Shown here: piece by piece, positions 50,490 to 59,526 of the stretch
How positions within the stretch are numbered: the first letter of the stretch is position 1
How the letters are laid out: each line of letters begins with the position of its first letter
DNA from: Fimbriimonadaceae bacterium
Lineage (GTDB): Bacteria; Armatimonadota; Fimbriimonadia; Fimbriimonadales; Fimbriimonadaceae
Direction of reading: 5' to 3'
NCBI GenBank assembly: GCA_019638775.1
Contig: JAHBTD010000002.1
Location: 558,001-622,000 of the forward strand
Length of the DNA stretch: 64,000 nucleotides
Translations under genes and position numbers: made by a program
Notes under the pieces: generated by a model
The model's database searches: none
What the model was told of the DNA's origin: nothing
What the model saw: only the letters and a program-made list of their open reading frames with translations

Positions 50490-53258
50490 ATGGCAGAACG
50501 CTACGAGCCGAAGACGTTTGAGGACAAGTGGAGACAGCGCTGGGCTGAGGCCGAGCTTTTCAAGACGCGCGAGGAGCCGGGGCATCCGAAATTCTACGCC
50601 CTCGACTTCTTCCCCTATCCCAGCGGCGCGGGCCTGAGCGTGGGGCACTGCCGCAACTACGTCCCGACCGACGTGCTCGCCCGCATGAAGTACATGCAGG
50701 GCTACAACGTTCTGCATCCGATGGGGTTCGACGCCTTCGGTCTGCCCGCCGAGAACGAGGCTATCGCCAAGAAGACGCACCCCGCGCCGATGGTGCAGGA
50801 GTACGGAGAGACCTACCATCGCCAGATGGACCTGATCGGCGTCTCCTACGACTGGTCGCGGTCGTTCTTCAGCTCCGACCCGGACTACTACAAGTGGACG
50901 CAGTGGATTTTCAAGCTGCTGTACGAGCGCGGGCTGGCTTACCAGAAGCTCGCGGCGGTGAACTGGTGCCCGAAAGACAAGACCGTCTTGGCGGATGAAG
51001 AGGTCGTTGGCGGTCTGTGCTGGCGCTGCAACACCCCCGTCGAGAAGCGATTGATCCCGCAGTGGTTCTTCAAGATCACCGAATATGCGCAGAGGCTGAT
51101 CGACGATCTGGACCTGGTGGAATGGCCCGACGGCATCAAGAACATGCAGCGCAACTGGATCGGAAGATCTGAGGGTGTTGAGTTTGCGATGCAGGTTTTC
51201 ACCCCCTCCTTGTCAACGCGAAGCGTTGATGGGGAGGGGGCAGGGGGTGGGGAATCTGTGAGCGATCAGCAATCGGCGATCAGCGATCAGCCGGCGGAAT
51301 CCAAAATCCAAAATCCAAAATCCGAGATTGAGCCCGATTTCCTCGCCGATTTCGAAGTTCGCCCCAAGGAACGCCAGCTCAACTTCCGCGTTTTCACCAC
51401 CCGCATCGACACGATCTTTGGCATGACCTTCTGCGTGCTCGCGCCCGAGCATCCGCTGGTCGAACAACTGATGAAGATGGTTGAGCCGGAGCACGTTGCC
51501 GCGATGCAGGAGTACCGCGAAAACGCCAAGCGGCTGAGCGACACCGACCGCCAAGCAACCAACCGCGAGAAGACCGGCGTGTTCACTGGAGCCTATGCAA
51601 TCAACCCCGCCAACGGGAAGAAGGTACCGATCTGGATTGCCGACTATGTGCTGGCGACCTACGGCACGGGCGCGATCATGGCAGTGCCTGGGCACGACGA
51701 GCGCGACTTTGAGTTCGCTCAAAAATTCGGGCTGGAAGTTAAGAAGGTCATCACGTTGGGGGACGACGATCCCGAACTCCCGTTCGAGTCCAAAGATGGA
51801 CGCATGACCAACTCGGGCGAGTACGACGGGCTGACATTCTCCGAAGGCACCGATCAACTCGGCGAATGGATCGAAGGCCTGGGCATCGGCGAACGCAAGG
51901 TCACCTACCGCCTCCGCGACTGGCTGATCTCGCGCCAACGATACTGGGGCTGCCCGATCCCAATGATCCACACAAAGGACGGCGAGATGCATCCAGCTTC
52001 TGACGATCAGCTTCCTGTGCTGCTCCCCGAGGTTGAGAACTACGAGCCCGCCGGAGACGGTTCTTCCCCGCTGTCGCAGATTCCCGAGTTTTTGAACGTC
52101 ACGGACAAGGACGGCACACTGGGTCGAAGGGAAACCGACACGATGGGCGGCTTTGCCTGTTCGTCGTGGTATTTCCTGCGATTCTGCGACCCGTTCAACG
52201 ATGAGAAGGCGTGGGATCTGAACAAAGCAAAGTATTGGATGCCGGTGGACTGCTACGTCGGCGGGGCCGAGCACGCGGTCATGCACCTGCTGTACGCGCG
52301 GTTCTGGACCAAGGTGCTGTACGACGCCGGGCTCGTGACGGTGAAGGAGCCGTTCCAGCGGCTGATGAACCAGGGGATGCTCCTCGCCAACACCCCTTAC
52401 CGGAAGCCAAAGGAGAACGAAAAGCTTGAGGTCGGGGAAGACGGAATCTTGATCACGAAGGCGGAGGCCGAAACCCTCGCAGAAGATCAGGTCTTCTACA
52501 AATGGGTGAAGATGTCGAAGTCGAAGGGGAACGTCATCACGCCGGAAGAGGCCGTCGATGTGCTTGGCGCGGATGCTATGCGCCTGTACCTGCTGTTCGT
52601 CGCCCCGTTTGAGCAGGAAGTGCTGTGGTCGGGCGACGACGCCCAAGGATGTGTACGGTTCCTTGGCAAGCTGTTCCGCTTTGCCCATGAAGTTCAGGCT
52701 TGGTACGATCCTAACTGGCGGATGTCTATGCCAAACACGCCGACGAATCCGTTGTGTGCAAAGATCCGGCGCGAAGTCCACAAGACGATCCATAAGGCCA
52801 CGCAGGACATTGAGAAGTTCGCGTTCAACACTTACGTCTCGTCGATGATGACCTGCCTGAATTCGCTCAACGAAGCTCTCAAGGAGGCGGGTGATACGCC
52901 GAGCGACGAGGCCAAGCTTTGCTTCAGCGAGGCTGTCGAGACAATGACACTGCTGCTTTCCCCGGCTGCACCTTTCTCCGCTGATGAACTTTGGGAGTCG
53001 CTCGGGAAGTCCGGCTTTACATATCACGCCGACTGGCCAAAATGGCGGGCCGAGCTTGCGGTGGAAGACACACTCAAGATCGCCGTGCAAGTGAATGGAA
53101 AACTTCGAGACACCATTGAGGTCGCCGCTGGATCAAGCAATGCGGTTCTCGAGGAACAGGCCAAAGCCTCGCCCAAAGTCCAGACTCACACCGATGGCAA
53201 GGAGATCAAGAAGGTCATCGTTGTCCCAGGCAAGCTGGTCAACATCGTCGCTGTGTGA
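50490..53258 (+). CDS. leuS: leucyl-tRNA synthetase with repeat-derived insert
   Basis: A complete 922-aa LeuRS charging tRNA-Leu. HIGH motif: FFPYPSGAGLSVGH near 41-54. Zinc region: CPKDKTVLADEEVVGGLCWRC. CP1 editing domain: NWIGRSEGVEF, TTRIDTIFGMTF and TYGTGAIMAVPGHDERDFEF. KMSKS: WVKMSKSKGNVI near 673. The anticodon-binding and C-terminal domains end in VIVVPGKLVNIV. Between NWIGRSEG and TTRIDT it carries about 45 extra residues (about 237-282), low in complexity, encoded by three repeat types in frame. Bacterial LeuRS is usually near 860 aa, and the extra length matches. Confidence 0.97.
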   Translation: MAERYEPKTFEDKWRQRWAEAELFKTREEPGHPKFYALDFFPYPSGAGLSVGHCRNYVPTDVLARMKYMQGYNVLHPMGFDAFGLPAENEAIAKKTHPAPMVQEYGETYHRQMDLIGVSYDWSRSFFSSDPDYYKWTQWIFKLLYERGLAYQKLAAVNWCPKDKTVLADEEVVGGLCWRCNTPVEKRLIPQWFFKITEYAQRLIDDLDLVEWPDGIKNMQRNWIGRSEGVEFAMQVFTPSLSTRSVDGEGAGGGESVSDQQSAISDQPAESKIQNPKSEIEPDFLADFEVRPKERQLNFRVFTTRIDTIFGMTFCVLAPEHPLVEQLMKMVEPEHVAAMQEYRENAKRLSDTDRQATNREKTGVFTGAYAINPANGKKVPIWIADYVLATYGTGAIMAVPGHDERDFEFAQKFGLEVKKVITLGDDDPELPFESKDGRMTNSGEYDGLTFSEGTDQLGEWIEGLGIGERKVTYRLRDWLISRQRYWGCPIPMIHTKDGEMHPASDDQLPVLLPEVENYEPAGDGSSPLSQIPEFLNVTDKDGTLGRRETDTMGGFACSSWYFLRFCDPFNDEKAWDLNKAKYWMPVDCYVGGAEHAVMHLLYARFWTKVLYDAGLVTVKEPFQRLMNQGMLLANTPYRKPKENEKLEVGEDGILITKAEAETLAEDQVFYKWVKMSKSKGNVITPEEAVDVLGADAMRLYLLFVAPFEQEVLWSGDDAQGCVRFLGKLFRFAHEVQAWYDPNWRMSMPNTPTNPLCAKIRREVHKTIHKATQDIEKFAFNTYVSSMMTCLNSLNEALKEAGDTPSDEAKLCFSEAVETMTLLLSPAAPFSADELWESLGKSGFTYHADWPKWRAELAVEDTLKIAVQVNGKLRDTIEVAAGSSNAVLEEQAKASPKVQTHTDGKEIKKVIVVPGKLVNIVAV
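51202..51252. repeat. GC-rich palindrome inside leuS
   Basis: CCCCCTCC-TTG-TCAACGC and GCGTTGA-TGG-GGAGGGGG form a near-perfect hairpin (51202-51240) followed by CAGGGGGTGGGG. The same motif, a CCCCCT...AGGGGG stem followed by CAGGGGGTGGGG, occurs in intergenic repeats at 59263 and 62916. Confidence 0.8.
51264..51291. repeat. heptamer array (GATCAGC)n inside leuS
   Basis: GATCAGC, AATCGGC, GATCAGC, GATCAGC in direct tandem. Being a 7-base repeat in coding sequence, each unit is read in a different frame. Confidence 0.8.
51299..51323. repeat. heptamer array (ATCCAAA)n inside leuS
   Basis: ATCCAAA three times and then ATCC. Identical heptamers occur before ispG and on both sides of the gap after gdhA. 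Confidence 0.8.
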
Positions 53259-53280
53259 TAGCGCGGTATAAAGGGTCCGT

Positions 53281-54057
53281 ATGAAGTGGCAGACAATTGC
53301 GATGATACTGGTGTTCGCTGGAGCAGTCGGGTTTATTTGGAACTCGCAATGTCAGAGCGACCCCTATCAAGCGCCTGTCATTTCGTCAGGTTCGGAGTAC
53401 GCAGTGAAGGTGAAGGAAGCCGAAGACTTATCCTTAATCCCACTATCCAAGTTTGATTCTGGTGAAAAACTGACACCCGAAGATATCGACCAATTGAAGC
53501 GCGGCGCTGCCCTAACCAAGGGTCTTATCGGTTTTAGACCAGAGGCCATCACGCTGTTCGTTGGGCTATCCAAGAGCTACTTGGCTCTGGGCGAGAACGG
53601 GCAGGCCCACCAATGGGCACAAGACGGCATCGGCACGATCCCACTTAGTGCGCCTGATCAGCGGCTAAAGATTGTCGAGGCAGAACTTCACTGGATTAGT
53701 TCGCGCGCTCTTGAAAAGGAGCGAATGTACGATAAAGCCGAAATCGAGGCCACTTACGCGGTTACGCTTCTTGACGGAAACAAGGCTGTTGCGAAGGCTT
53801 ACCAGGAAATGTATCAAGCCGACGATGCTTATGGGCGGGCGTTGGCAACGTACATGGCTCAGCTTGCATCCATCAAGCTTCAACTTGTTCAGCAAAACTA
53901 TGATGGTTCTGAGTACACCGAACAGCAGATCAAGGACTTTAAAGCCGAGAGAATGAAATCTGTTCACGATCTCGTGCGCGCAGCGTTGCTGCTCGATCCA
54001 GATCATCCACGAGCAAAGCAGCTTGATATGCTCTTGCGGACATCACGGAACGGTTAA
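53281..54057 (+). CDS. membrane-anchored helical-repeat protein
   Basis: A 258-aa protein with an N-terminal anchor (TIAMILVFAGAVGFIWN) and an all-helical body with TPR-like spacing (ITLFVGLSKSYLALGENGQAHQWAQDGIG, YDKAEIEATYAVTLLDGN, DLVRAALLLDPDHPRAKQLDML). No family recognised. It follows leuS by 22 bases and could be read with it. Its stop overlaps the convergent MFS gene by four bases. Confidence 0.7.
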   Translation: MKWQTIAMILVFAGAVGFIWNSQCQSDPYQAPVISSGSEYAVKVKEAEDLSLIPLSKFDSGEKLTPEDIDQLKRGAALTKGLIGFRPEAITLFVGLSKSYLALGENGQAHQWAQDGIGTIPLSAPDQRLKIVEAELHWISSRALEKERMYDKAEIEATYAVTLLDGNKAVAKAYQEMYQADDAYGRALATYMAQLASIKLQLVQQNYDGSEYTEQQIKDFKAERMKSVHDLVRAALLLDPDHPRAKQLDMLLRTSRNG

Positions 54058-55250
54058 GCGGGCGTCGGCTCGGGGTCGTTTTTAGTGGGGTGATCGGGCA
54101 GTCGCTGATTTGAGAATAAGGCGATCACAGCCACGCCAACTCCAATCCAAAACGGAATCGTATAGTCTTTGTAGTGCTGCCAAAGCCACGCGCCCGTGAC
54201 CGGGATGATTACGGCAGCGATGTGGTTCATCGTGACGCCCATTGCTACGCTCGGCGTAAGCTCTCCAGGCCGGACGATTTTTTGCAGATAGGTGCTGTAA
54301 CCCACGCTAAACGCTTGGATCACGCGATCGACGATAAAGAGCCCGCAGAGGATGTAAACATTGGGGATGAGAGCATAACCGGCGAACACCAGAATGAGCA
54401 ACCCAGCATAAACCGTCAAGGGCTTGCGCTCTCCGATCCTGTCTATCAGTTTGCCTACCGCTGGCGATACTGCTACCGAGAGAACGAGACTAACGAACTG
54501 CAAAACGAGCATCGTCCTCAGTGGCAGGCCATACGCGCTCACGAGGGTAAAGAACACGAAAGTGCCTAGAATCTGCCTTCGGCACCCTTCGAGAAAGGTC
54601 AGAAGATAGAACAAGCCGTACTCACGGCGCACGATAATGGGCTGGCGTTTTTGACCCGACGAGTGGTGCGACAACGTCATGCACAAAACGGCCCCAGCTA
54701 AGATCGACGCGCCAGCAATGTAATAATAAACGTTGTATCGAGTGAACTGAGGCCACGAAAACAGCGAAGCGATTTTGGCCAGAATGAGCGCGCATCCCAA
54801 CGCTATTAGGTTCGCAAACGCATACACGGCGTTCATCTTGCCGAGGTTCTTCCCGCTGTTAGCACCCTTCGATAGATTCAGGGTAATCGCGGGTGCGACC
54901 GATGACCATGTATGAAATCCAATCGACCAAAGAACGGTAATCCCTACGAGGGGCCAATAATCGGTGAAATGACCCGTTAGGCCGATCCCAATGGCCATGA
55001 TCGCCAAGCCCAAGGCCGCCACCCGAGCTTCGGCAAGTGCCACCAGGATGCCTGCCATTAGCGCGGCACACAATCCTGGAATCTCGCGGATCGATTCCAG
55101 ACCGCCGTACTGCAATGGGGTCGCATTGACGATATCTTTGGCGAAGTTCGTAAAGACTCCTCCGTAGATCGAGAACCCGAACGCATACAAGAACGTCGCA
55201 ATGATGAGGATTTTCCAGTCGAGCTGGTGACGCTTGATGTCTTCCGTCAA
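54054..55250 (-). CDS. MFS transporter
   Basis: A 398-aa major-facilitator protein with about 12 membrane helices, including IATFLYAFGFSIYGGVFTNF, VGITVLWSIGFHTWSSVAPAI, and LVLSVAVSPAVGKLIDRIGERKPL, whose D-R-x-G-x-R-K is the loop motif A. Substrate cannot be read from the sequence. It lies 27 bases after the BaiN-type gene on the same strand. Confidence 0.85.
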   Translation of the reverse strand: MTEDIKRHQLDWKILIIATFLYAFGFSIYGGVFTNFAKDIVNATPLQYGGLESIREIPGLCAALMAGILVALAEARVAALGLAIMAIGIGLTGHFTDYWPLVGITVLWSIGFHTWSSVAPAITLNLSKGANSGKNLGKMNAVYAFANLIALGCALILAKIASLFSWPQFTRYNVYYYIAGASILAGAVLCMTLSHHSSGQKRQPIIVRREYGLFYLLTFLEGCRRQILGTFVFFTLVSAYGLPLRTMLVLQFVSLVLSVAVSPAVGKLIDRIGERKPLTVYAGLLILVFAGYALIPNVYILCGLFIVDRVIQAFSVGYSTYLQKIVRPGELTPSVAMGVTMNHIAAVIIPVTGAWLWQHYKDYTIPFWIGVGVAVIALFSNQRLPDHPTKNDPEPTPA

Positions 55251-55277
55251 ACCGTTTCACCTGAGTTCTGCATCAAA

Positions 55278-56534
55278 CTATCCTTCCAAAGCATCATTCG
55301 CCGCCGTTTCGCCTGCAACATACCCGGATGACCAAGCCGCCTGAAGGTTGTATCCTCCTATCGGGCCGGCAATATCCAGTATCTCACCGCAAAGATAAAG
55401 ACCCCTCATCTTGAGCGAACGCATCGTGTGTGGGTCCACTTCATCAAGAGAAACTCCCCCTGCTACGACCTCCCCCTTTTCAATGGGGACATGATGGACA
55501 TTCCCTAGGGGCCACGCCTTGATCAACTCGATTAGCTTATTGCGGACCTTCTTGGAGAAGTTCGCATTGACAGTCCCCTGAACATAGCCAGCCTTTTCAA
55601 GAACACTATCCGAAAGTGCCTCGGGAGCAAACCGCCTTACGAACTCACCGAGAGTCTTCCTGGGGGTCTCAGCGATAAAGGCATCCAGTATCGCGTGTAG
55701 CTGCTCAAAGCTATTCGCCTGGGCAAGGTCCACTTCAAGTGAGATCTTCCCCTCACTCATCCTTTCAGCGACAACGCGGCTCACTCCGAGAACGCATGGA
55801 CCCGAGACTCCATGCCTGGTAAAGACCATGTCTCCAGTCCATTTCTCAATCACTTTGCCTGCTTGTCGGGCTTTCAGGCAAACCTCCTGGAGGGACAATC
55901 CTTGAGTAAAGGCAGGTTCGGGGTCAGTGACGATGGGGGCGAGTGCAGGACGAATCTTTTCAATGGTATGCCCCATAGCCTTGGCCCAAGGCCAACCGTC
56001 ACCCGTGGTGCCCGAAGCAGGATAGGAGCTACCGCCGACTGAAAGCACAATGCGAGGACAGAGGATGTGAGTACCCCCCGCCACGAGCCCCTGAACACCT
56101 AGCTCATCGAATAAGACTTCGCTTACTGGCGCACTTAGCCGCACGTCAACCCCTGCCTGAACTAGACGGTCACCCAAGATACGCACAACCTGCTTTGCAT
56201 CCCCCTTTGTGGGGAAGATTCGACCATCGGGACGAGTATAAACTTCCAATCCTGCATTGACCAGCAGGTCCACGATATCGCGATTGGTGTACCGGTAGAA
56301 CGAGGGTCTCAGAAAGCGAGCCTCTTTAGGTCGAAACGCACGCAGAACATCCTCAACCTCTCCATCGTGGGTGATGTTGCATTTCCCTCCCCCCGAGACA
56401 AGTATTTTGATGCCGATCCTGTTATTCTTCTCGTAAAGTCGCACCTTTGCGCCAAGCTCGGCAGCTCGCAGTGAGGCAAGAATCCCAGCTGCGCCTGCGC
56501 CTACCACGACCACATCCGGTTCTACTTCGCCCAT
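55278..56534 (-). CDS. BaiN/RdsA-type NAD(P)/FAD oxidoreductase
   Basis: A 418-aa HI0933-like flavoprotein. FAD binding: VVVGAGAAGILASLRAAELGAKVRLYEKN at residues 9-37; the family mark ILVSGGGKCNITH follows, then GRIFPTKGDAKQVV, LSVGGSSYPASGTTGDGW, and the C-terminal LYLCGEILDIAGPIGGYNLQAAWSSGYVAG. Known members reduce bile-acid or steroid double bonds in gut clostridia, but the physiological substrate in most bacteria is unknown. Confidence 0.92.
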   Translation of the reverse strand: MGEVEPDVVVVGAGAAGILASLRAAELGAKVRLYEKNNRIGIKILVSGGGKCNITHDGEVEDVLRAFRPKEARFLRPSFYRYTNRDIVDLLVNAGLEVYTRPDGRIFPTKGDAKQVVRILGDRLVQAGVDVRLSAPVSEVLFDELGVQGLVAGGTHILCPRIVLSVGGSSYPASGTTGDGWPWAKAMGHTIEKIRPALAPIVTDPEPAFTQGLSLQEVCLKARQAGKVIEKWTGDMVFTRHGVSGPCVLGVSRVVAERMSEGKISLEVDLAQANSFEQLHAILDAFIAETPRKTLGEFVRRFAPEALSDSVLEKAGYVQGTVNANFSKKVRNKLIELIKAWPLGNVHHVPIEKGEVVAGGVSLDEVDPHTMRSLKMRGLYLCGEILDIAGPIGGYNLQAAWSSGYVAGETAANDALEG

Positions 56535-56628
56535 GGGGAGTTAAAGTACCTTGCCGAAGCCCCACGTCGGGAGGGCAACGTTCTATCGTTGCCGGTCTAT
56601 GATTACAGGAATCTGTCGAATCCGCGAT

Positions 56629-57213
56629 TCATGCAGGACCGCGAATTCCACCCAAACTCACCGTAAAGAGGTCTGAATAGTTCGCCCCGGCCGAGCCAAT
56701 GACGCTCTGGATCAGCACGACCTCTCGAATCTTCAAATCCGGAATCGGCGGCAGATCGATAGCACCGGCAAGCCCCCACCACTTATTTTGTCGCACAGTA
56801 TGACGGCCACGGGCAACCGTGACATGCGGCCAAAACCGCTTCAGATCAAACTCAACTCCGCACTCAACGAGGGAAGACCGGATTTCCGCACTCAGCGTCA
56901 GGAACTCGCCATCAAATTCCAAGCAGGCCACCATCACACGGTCCTGGTGTCCGAACCCAAAGGGCCCCACCGCATGAGGCTTAAATGGTGCTGTCACAGG
57001 TTGAAGGCTCGATAATCGCTCTCGAAGTCGAGCGTGAAGCGGCTCGACTGCTCTTTCGGCGAGGTTGCCCATGAACGCAAAGGTGAGATGCATCTTTTCA
57101 GGCTTGGTCGGCCTGAAACCCACCGCATCCATAGGCGCCTTCAGCAAGCCCTGTATTTGGACCAATCGTTCTGTCACAGGCTTGTCGAGCCGTGCAGCGA
57201 TGAACGCTCTCAT
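56629..57213 (-). CDS. thpR: RNA 2',3'-cyclic phosphodiesterase
   Basis: A 194-aa 2H-family enzyme. Both catalytic motifs are intact: KMHLTFAFMG near residue 42 and WPHVTVARG near 130. ThpR opens 2',3'-cyclic phosphates on RNA ends. ATG 57213 gives the family start MRAFIAARLDKP and overlaps the upstream stop (ATGA); the frame to 57360 lies inside the DUF2961 gene and is rejected. Confidence 0.93.
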   Translation of the reverse strand: MRAFIAARLDKPVTERLVQIQGLLKAPMDAVGFRPTKPEKMHLTFAFMGNLAERAVEPLHARLRERLSSLQPVTAPFKPHAVGPFGFGHQDRVMVACLEFDGEFLTLSAEIRSSLVECGVEFDLKRFWPHVTVARGRHTVRQNKWWGLAGAIDLPPIPDLKIREVVLIQSVIGSAGANYSDLFTVSLGGIRGPA

Positions 57214-59192
57214 CCCTCTATCACGGGCTTCAAATGAACCCAGTCGAGCCCGAACATGCTTCGCTTCGGTTTGGAGGCGGGGTTGCTCCCGATGAAGTCG
57301 ACCGTCAGCGTGTTCTCCCCGGCCTTGAGGTCGAAGACGCCAAGGTCGAACTCCTTCCACATCAGGTCGGGGCTGTAGAAGTCGATGATCCCCGCCTCAA
57401 CGCCGTTGATATAGAGCCGGTGCGCACCGTAGTCGGTCGCCATGCAGGCGTTCATGCGGACGCGGTACTTCCCTGCGCCGGGGCTCGGTATCGCCACGGT
57501 CAGGCGGTTCCCCACCGCAGCATCCATCCACCATATCTGCTTTTCGTCGGAGGGGCCTCCGATCTGCTGAACCTCCGTCTTGCCCCCGTTCGCCGAGAAT
57601 CGCAGCGACTCGGCTTCGATGGCGTCCTTCGGCGCGTGCTTGAGGCTCACCTCGGGGAAGCGCAGCATGTCAGGGTCGAGCTCGGCGGTCGGCTTGCCGC
57701 CCGGCTTGGCGTACCAGAACGCGGCGAAGGAGAACTCGGAGGATGTGTTCGCCCAGTGCCATTTTTCGATGGCAAAGCGCAGGCTCTTGGTGAACGGGAT
57801 GTCGTCGAAGATGTGCCAGCGCGAGTTGACGGCATAGCCGAAGTTGTCGGGGCCGTCGCATTGCGGCTGTGCGTGATACGGCTTGACGAACGGAAGGTTG
57901 CAGCACCACGCATAGCCGAAGTAGTCCTCTGTGCCCGTACCGAAGGTGCTCGGAAACTCCTCCCCATCCACAAAGACCTTCTCGTCGCCCTCGCCCCACC
58001 ATGCCCGGACCGGGTTGGCGACCGTCAAAACCGCGCCGACGAAGCGGCCCTCGCCGCGAGTGCGCACGAAGTCCATGTCCGCCATGGGGCGGCTTCCTTT
58101 GTAGTCGTAGCCCCATTGGGCATGAAAGTGCATCTGTCCGGCAAAGGAGCGCAAAGGCTCAGTGCGTAGGCTGAGGCTTCCGGTCACGGCGACCTTTCCG
58201 TGGTTGACAAGCCGGATGTTCGCCTGCCGCGCATAGGGCATGGGCCAGCGCGCGGTGAACTCGCTCCCGCTCACCGACACCGGGAGAGTGTCGAAAGCGT
58301 TCGCTTTGGTGCCGGTCTGGAAGAAGTCGGCGATGGGGATGCGGACGCAGGTCTCATCGTCAAAGTCGATCTGAAGCTCCAACGAACGCAGGATATTGTG
58401 CTTATGGCGCGGGTCGGTCCAGGCCGTCTCAGCGGGAACCTGGGGAAAGTCGATCTTGAGCTGGAGCAGGCGGATCGCGGCTGGGCCGTTCCCCTGCGAC
58501 CATCCCATCGCCTGCGAAGGCGCGATGGAGAACGGGTTGGATTTTCCTGGCTGGTCCGGCGGGGCCGTCAGCGACTTGGGCAGATTCAGGCTCGCGAGCT
58601 GCTTGGGATCGAAGGTCTCCACGACCGTGCCCTTGGCGTAGGTGCGGAAGTTGACGTGATAGTAGAGCCCCTTGGTGTTCCGTCCCGTTTCGTCGATGGT
58701 AATCTTGAGGCTCTTGCTGTAGGGGAACGGGAAGTAGAGGTTGCACCCGCGCGCTGCCGTGTAGGCAAACGGCTCGCCCCACGGCGGAACATTGCCCGTC
58801 AGCAGGCCGTCAAGCTTTGCCGTCAGCCGGGGCTCGGCCTCGCCATCGTAGTAAAAGCGCACGACCCCGTTGGGGTTTGCTGACCAGATGCGGACTACCG
58901 CACCGGGGCCCTGCAAATCCGCCATCACCCATTCCGTCCGTCCTGCGTTGGTCTCCTTTCGGATGTACTGCCCGTAGTCGGCATTGGCGAACCACTCCGG
59001 CGTCCCTTCCCGAACGCTGGCCCGATCATAGCTGCTGGCCTGGGCGCAGGTGTAGGCGGGGTTGGGTGTTGTGGAGAGTCGGGAGAGGTCGGACATCTCG
59101 CGCAGAAGCGACGCCGTGGTGACGCGCTGGGCGGGAGCGACGGTCGCAAGAAAGACGATGAGCAATGGAACGAAGAGTCGGAAGGGTTTCAT
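57210..59192 (-). CDS. DUF2961 (GH172-type) exported protein
   Basis: A 660-aa protein with a signal peptide (LFVPLLIVFLATVAPAQ). The DUF2961 core covers roughly residues 30-400: GPGAVVRIWSANPNGVVRFYYDGEAEP, CNLYFPFPYSKSLKITID, GEEFPSTFGTGTEDYFGYAW. This family is now GH172, with difructose-anhydride and arabinan-type fructo/arabinofuranosidases. The C-terminal 130 residues resemble a carbohydrate-binding beta sandwich (GKYRVRMNACMATDYGAHRLYING, NTLTVDFIGSNP). A role in glycan breakdown is likely. It overlaps thpR by four bases. Confidence 0.88.
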   Translation of the reverse strand: MKPFRLFVPLLIVFLATVAPAQRVTTASLLREMSDLSRLSTTPNPAYTCAQASSYDRASVREGTPEWFANADYGQYIRKETNAGRTEWVMADLQGPGAVVRIWSANPNGVVRFYYDGEAEPRLTAKLDGLLTGNVPPWGEPFAYTAARGCNLYFPFPYSKSLKITIDETGRNTKGLYYHVNFRTYAKGTVVETFDPKQLASLNLPKSLTAPPDQPGKSNPFSIAPSQAMGWSQGNGPAAIRLLQLKIDFPQVPAETAWTDPRHKHNILRSLELQIDFDDETCVRIPIADFFQTGTKANAFDTLPVSVSGSEFTARWPMPYARQANIRLVNHGKVAVTGSLSLRTEPLRSFAGQMHFHAQWGYDYKGSRPMADMDFVRTRGEGRFVGAVLTVANPVRAWWGEGDEKVFVDGEEFPSTFGTGTEDYFGYAWCCNLPFVKPYHAQPQCDGPDNFGYAVNSRWHIFDDIPFTKSLRFAIEKWHWANTSSEFSFAAFWYAKPGGKPTAELDPDMLRFPEVSLKHAPKDAIEAESLRFSANGGKTEVQQIGGPSDEKQIWWMDAAVGNRLTVAIPSPGAGKYRVRMNACMATDYGAHRLYINGVEAGIIDFYSPDLMWKEFDLGVFDLKAGENTLTVDFIGSNPASKPKRSMFGLDWVHLKPVIEG

Positions 59193-59262
59193 GGGCGGTC
59201 GGAAGAGTTTATTCGATGCGCGGGGCGGGGATTCCTTTTAGGGGCGGGTAACAGACTTCCCT

Positions 59263-59508
59263 CCCCCTGCGAAGCGAGGTGGCTCCACCGAGCAGCACGA
59301 GGAAGGAAAGGGGGCAGGGGGTGGGGGTTCCAACCCAAGCTAGTGGCACACCGTGCGCAACCCCCATCCCTCAGCTCACTGCGTTCGCAGGTCCCTTCCC
59401 CCTAAATGCAGGGGGAAGGGATTGCTGCCGCGACTTCCTGAACACACTGGAGGGACACTGTCCTCAGTGTCCAAAAGCTCTTGGTCATCGAGGACGATGA
59501 CCCTCCAG
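59263..59508. repeat. composite palindromic repeat, copy 1
   Basis: The 334-base gap 59193-59526 is filled by repeats and no gene. Order: a CTCCCCCTGCGAAGCGAGG palindrome with an extra segment, CAGGGGGTGGGGGTTCC, TCCCTTCCCCC/GGGGGAAGGG, then the 62-bp element 59447-59508 with outer arms CTGGAGGG/CCCTCCAG and two inner 8-bp hairpins (GGACACTG/CAGTGTCC and GGTCATCG/CGATGACC). About 230 bases match 62916-63140. Confidence 0.8.
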
Positions 59509-59526
59509 CCTGGGCAGGGGAAGGGG

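Noticed and set aside
51213-53090. A 625-aa open frame antisense to leuS
   Set aside because: A shadow frame opposite leuS with histidine- and arginine-rich composition and no recognised domain.
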